Below the pieces are notes generated by a model. It worked only from the letters and a program-made list of their open reading frames with translations. It made no database searches and was not told where the DNA came from. A stretch of DNA of 64,000 nucleotides from Branchipolynoe longqiensis (Eukaryota > Annelida > Polychaeta > Phyllodocida > Polynoidae): contig CM059188.1 of the NCBI GenBank assembly GCA_030323885.1, positions 111,878,763 to 111,942,762 on the forward strand, given 5' to 3'. Each line of letters starts with the position of its first letter. Position 1 is the first letter of the stretch. This document shows positions 60,634 through 64,000 of this stretch, one piece after another. Position numbers and translations under genes: made by a program.

Positions 60634-61175
60634 TCTCCCCTTTCACATTGAAAAGCACAGTAAATCGATCAGTTCAATTTTTAGATATGCAGTTCTTCCG
60701 AAGGGTGGAAGGGATAGCTTGTCATGCGTATATACCTCTATGCCATTTTCCTTGTGCCCGAGTTTTACGACGCTTCCTGATTGAGCGTGTCCCGGCTGGC
60801 GCGCATGCACAGCCCAATACCCTTCCGAAGATACATCACCTCTCCCTTTCAACAATATACATTAACTACAATAACAATAGCAACAATCCAGGTTTACACA
60901 CATTATAGAGTTTTCCTTATGGGTAGGTTTTGGTTTCGTTCGAGTCTCTGGCTTACTAGGCCTCACATGCCGCGCCTTATCTTCCTTTCAATAAAATTGT
61001 CCGATTACATTACAACACTTGTGTCGTATTCGACTTACATTTGTTCGAAATGGTAACATTGTCAACACACATGTAATAACTGAATTCCCCTGTTCAATCC
61101 CTCCAAGTGCATCTATTTATGTTATTCGAAACAAAATACATGCGTACATGTAACAATATTATAATATGTTTTAAC

Positions 61176-62117
61176 TTAAATGCTAACACATGACCTTTGC
61201 TTTCCGGTGGGAACGCCACTTGTTATCATGTTCTGTGGCTCTCGGACTGATGCCTTAATCTGGAGTATAATGCATGCTTTACTTAGGCGCGATAAGATTT
61301 TTCTCATTATGCTTGTCGTCTTGCTACGACACACCAGCGCATCGTGCCCTATCTTCTTACATACCGAGCATGCCTTGCCTTTAGCTGGGCAAGCGTCTCA
61401 ATCACTCCTGTGCGAGTATCCACACCACGCACATTCCGTCCGCATGCCAGGTTTCTTGTTCACCTGGTCACGCTCCCCTCTGGCAGCCGGCTGCCGCTGC
61501 TGTTGTTGCTGTCCGTACATCCGTGTTGGTTGCCATGTTGCATCATACCGTCGCACAAAATCCACTCCATACTCTGCACCACTGGCCCCAGTTAGTTGCT
61601 TCGCCTTATGCTCGCTCATTCGGCACATTTCCTCGCAGAGCTGTAAAGTCAATCTTGGGGTCTGCAGTAAACGGTCCCATAGTGTGTTACACTTGACTCC
61701 ACTCACTAATCTGTCAGACATTAGCGAATCCTCCAGCTCACCGTACTGACACTGTCCAACCCTGTGCCGCACTTCACGGGTGTACGGGTCCATGCTCTCC
61801 TGACCCTGGTTGTACGTGTTGAAGTTATACCTAGTCACAGTGATGTTAGTTTTACCTTCGCAGTACTTCCTGAACGCCTCTCTCAGTGGAGCGATCTTGT
61901 CTGTCTCCCCCACACTGAAAGTCATTGACTGGTGAATCTTCTGTGCTTCCGCTCCCGCCACATGGAGAAACACACAACACTGAACCTTTTCACTCCGAGT
62001 TAATACACCAGCCGCTGTGGCGTAAATATTGTATGCGTGTACCCATGTCCTCCAGCTTGCCACTAAATTCCCATCTAGGTTCAGAGTACCAGGTGGTTTC
62101 AACCCTGAGAGAGCCAT
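61176..62117 (-). pseudogene. Gypsy-type Gag, interrupted in the zinc knuckle
   Basis: The ATG at 62117 lies 30 bp after the primer site. 239 codons are open to a TGA at 61398-61400. The same frame is open again to 61176. The first part has the capsid-like stretch of Gypsy (K02A2.6/Mag-like) Gags: LDGNLVASWRTWVHAYNIY, VQCCVFLHVAGAEAQKIHQS, FRKYCEGKTNITVTRYNFN, DPYTREVRHRVGQCQYGE, SDRLVSGVKCNTLWDRLL. The nucleocapsid Cys/His cluster starts CAWCGYSH and continues past the TGA with further Cys/His residues (CSVCKKIGHDALVC). One premature stop inside the knuckle and complete loss of pol mean the copy is defective. Gag normally assembles the particle and binds genomic RNA. I do not give a repaired form. 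Confidence 0.9.
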
Positions 62118-62130
62118 AGTCGATCAGAAG

Positions 62131-62147
62131 GTCCGCTTCTGACACCA
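62131..62147 (-). promoter_or_regulatory. tRNA-Leu primer-binding site
   Basis: TGGTGTCAGAAGCGG on the minus strand directly abuts the 5' LTR. Except at one position it matches the complement of the tRNA-Leu 3' end (recalled sequence). Confidence 0.8.
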
Positions 62148-62288
62148 TGTGAAATATGATTAGGAACTGACTCTACACCATGACGTCTAGTTTCATAATG
62201 CCTTTATTCGGGTTCCTCACAGTCGGCGCTGCTTGGGGCGTTCTGGGTTTCGGTTTTGGGTTTGTCCCGGCCTAGTACATACATCACA
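62148..62288 (-). repeat. 5' LTR of the Gypsy mini-element
   Basis: Same sequence as the 3' LTR with a handful of changes (ACCGAC/ACTGAC, CCCG/GGCG, TTCCCC/TTCCTC). TGTGATGTATGTACTAGG begins the LTR on the minus strand. Confidence 0.88.
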
Positions 62289-62775
62289 AACTATGTAGTC
62301 CTACTGACAACTACCTGACTATACTGGCATGCGAACAACTACCATACTATACTGTCATACGAACCACTACCTGACTGTACTGTCATACTAACAACTAACA
62401 GACTATACAGTCATACTAGCAACTATCCGACTATGCTGTCCTACCAACAACTACCTGACTATGCTGTCATACTAACAACTACCTGACTATAGCATCATAC
62501 AAACAACTGCCCGACTATGATGTTCTACTAACAACTGCCCGTCTAAACTGTCATACAAACAACTACCCGACTATACTGTCCTACTAACAACTATCTAACT
62601 ATGCTGTCCTACTAGCAACTACCTGACTATTCTGTCCTACTAACAAATATCCGACTATACTATCCTATTAACAACTACCCGACTATAATGTCCTACTAAC
62701 AACTACCCGACCACGCTGTTTTACTAACAACTATCCGGACTATGTTGTCCTACAAACAACTACCCGACTAATGGC
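62289..62775 (+). repeat. 28-bp minisatellite, right part
   Basis: About 17 more units of the same array (ACTAACAACTACCTGACTAT). The array was continuous before the LTR insertion. Confidence 0.92.
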
Positions 62776-62796
62776 GTTCAACCCAGCTATAGCGAA

Positions 62797-62799
<3 letters not shown>

Positions 62800-62831
<32 letters not shown>

Positions 62832-62832
62832 T
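62800..62832. repeat. (TA)n microsatellite
   Basis: Pure TA run after CTCTCTC. Confidence 0.95.
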
Positions 62833-63416
62833 CGCATTCTCTTTTGCATTTACTGAGTTGCAAGTCAACGCGATTGACATATAGAAATTAAGGGTGATTT
62901 TTTTGTTACATCGGTAGTCTTATGTATATTCTAAAGAAAAATCCAAAAGTGACTGGCCCTTCCCTCTTCACCCCTCCCGCACCCCTCCCCCCATCCGCCT
63001 ACCCCCCCCCCCCCCCCCCCACACACACTCCAAGTCCTCACCTCCACCTCCTCCTCCAAACAGCACCGCAGGCCGTATCGTCCTGATAGGCTACAGCCGC
63101 GTCGATAACTCACATGACCTTTCATCTGATGACCTTCACATTGACATCTAGGTCAAGGTCAAGCGGGGGGTTATCTGCGGCGAGCAGCTCCGGACCGAGC
63201 TGTTGACTCCGGCCTGGGTGCTTCATATCGTCATGAAATGTAGCCGTCCCTGTAGAGGGCGCTAATCTGGTTCGAGCTGCTCACTGTACTGAGTCTGCGC
63301 ATTGAGTTGCTCGTCGAGTCGATTAACAGCGGAAAACTTTGATGAATTGCTTCATTCGCTCCCCCCTCACCCCACCCCCCATTTCTATACCAGATCGACC
63401 TATTTACAATGTAATG
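62833..63416. other. unassigned with poly-C run
   Basis: About 20 C at 63003-63022; otherwise no gene or repeat recognised. Confidence 0.4.
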
Positions 63417-63505
63417 TAAAATACTGGAAGACCAGTGCCTCTTCGCTGAACATTTTTTAAATATTCTGATGAATAAACTGTTTTACCAACAACAACAAAA
63501 CAAAA
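63417..63505 (+). repeat. retroposon 3'-end fragment (family T)
   Basis: ACTGGAAGACCAGTGCCTCT, CGCTGAACATTTTTT and GAATAAACTG followed by an AACAACAACAAAAC tail. The forward copy of the sequence seen reversed at 31885 and 54856. Confidence 0.7.
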
Positions 63506-63513
63506 TAATTCCA

Positions 63514-63594
63514 GTCGGGATGACCGAATGAGCTGAGCGTCATGTTTCCCGCTTTGGTAGGTTGTAGGATTCGAACCCGCGAGTTCGAACCCTG
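63514..63594 (+). mobile_element. SINE head (family A), interrupted
   Basis: GTCGGGATGACCGAATGAGC through GAGTTCGAACCCTG, then cut off abruptly where the next element begins. Confidence 0.8.
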
Positions 63595-64000
63595 TGAAAA
63601 GTTTGTGTATCTCAGAACAATTGATGGTATTAAAGTCTATGCTGTTAGATTAAATTGAAATAGTTGTCAGAGAACTTCTACACATATTCTTTAGATATAT
63701 CAACTATCTACTTAGAAAATCACTTGTTGGGCTCAGTACCTGAAATATCACACAAGAAGACACAATATTGTACTCACATGGTTTAATCCAAAACTAAAGT
63801 TGCTACAGCCACATCTACCTAATCTGGGATGGCTGGTGGTGGTGGTGAGAGAGAGCATGCATGCGCCATGCACCCTTATTTATAGGTTTAAATCCGGGTA
63901 CCAGTCAGGAGACCCCAGCCTGTACCCGGCAGGCCCTTGGCTGCAGAGTACCAATGCAACCAGGTACCAGTCAGGTGACCCTAGCCGGTACCCGGCAGGC
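63594..64000 (-). mobile_element. possible LTR of another retrotransposon, running off the window
   Basis: Starts TGTGAAAAGTTTGTGTATCT exactly where the SINE breaks. On the minus strand a TATA-like CCTATAAATAAGG (about 63880) would precede a transcript. An about 65-bp tandem repeat (GGTACCAGTCAGGNGACCC, GTACCCGGCAGGC) fills the last 110 bp. No second LTR is visible, so this is tentative. Confidence 0.4.

Larger units (their letters stand above)
60498..62288 (-). mobile_element. Ty3/Gypsy-type mini LTR element, pol deleted
   Basis: Two direct LTRs of about 136-141 bp (60498-60633 and 62148-62288), flanked by the 5-bp duplication AACTA (60493-60497 and 62289-62293). On the minus strand: LTR, primer site TGGTGTCAGAAGCGG, gag, then about 540 bp of non-coding DNA, a purine tract (AAAGGGGAGATG) and the second LTR. 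No protease, RT or integrase. LTR divergence of roughly 5 percent suggests moderate age. Confidence 0.92.

Noticed and set aside
61180..61749. 189-residue plus-strand frame
   Set aside because: It lies antisense to the Gypsy gag and has no recognisable domain; it is a shadow of the gag.

Overview
This 64-kb window looks like a gene-poor, repeat-saturated stretch of an animal genome. I found no host protein-coding gene and no credible free-standing tRNA or rRNA gene. The organism is probably a lophotrochozoan and most likely a mollusc. That rests on recalled family knowledge: two tRNA-headed SINEs at 21.8 and 23.6 kb have the body and TTAAATAAAAC-type tail common in molluscan genomes. It is an inference from repeat style, not a species identification.

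Layout. 0-10 kb: a Harbinger-like MITE, tRNA-derived SINEs, a 5'-truncated I-clade non-LTR retrotransposon with a clean target-site duplication (TSD), GC-rich minisatellites, and a 3.2-kb PIF/Harbinger-type element that keeps a four-exon Myb/SANT-like gene but only the first transposase exon. 11-15 kb: a 48-bp satellite, then a long pyrimidine tract. 15-25 kb: TTAA-flanked piggyBac-like MITEs in inverted pairs, a 586-bp deletion derivative of the Harbinger element, more SINEs and a GGT-rich array. 25-29 kb: a long-TIR MITE and a CR1/Jockey-like non-LTR element on the minus strand. 30-37 kb: more MITEs, SINEs, poly-G tracts and solo retroelement repeats. 37-40 kb: a 54-bp satellite in which every unit carries a perfect hairpin.

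40.3-49.9 kb holds the most informative structure: two tyrosine-recombinase (DIRS-order, Ngaro-like) retrotransposons placed head to head about 7 bp apart. Each has split direct repeats (A1-genes-B1-A2-B2) that are identical or nearly so. The minus-strand element has an intact Gag with a zinc finger, an extra frame continuing in phase after the Gag stop, RT-RNase H with YLDD, and a tyrosine recombinase with its R-H-R-Y residues. The plus-strand element has lost most of gag, but its RT-RNase H and recombinase look intact. Its gag end, RT and recombinase lie in one frame separated only by single stop codons; the first stop has a GAC-TAG-GG context.

50-64 kb: an array of perfect 30-bp palindromes split by 1.6 kb of purine tract, a solo Ngaro A repeat, nested SINEs, GC-rich arrays, a three-copy tandem repeat whose other copies serve as empty-site controls for two MITE insertions, a 28-bp minisatellite interrupted by a 1.8-kb Ty3/Gypsy mini-element (LTRs, tRNA-Leu primer site, broken gag, 5-bp TSD), and the start of another LTR element that runs off the window.

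The pieces do not form one pathway. They are layers of selfish elements: autonomous-looking donors (the minus-strand Ngaro-like element), dependent partners, and short derivatives using the same end sequences. Coordinates of repeats are good to a few bases where ends are diagnostic and to tens of bases elsewhere.
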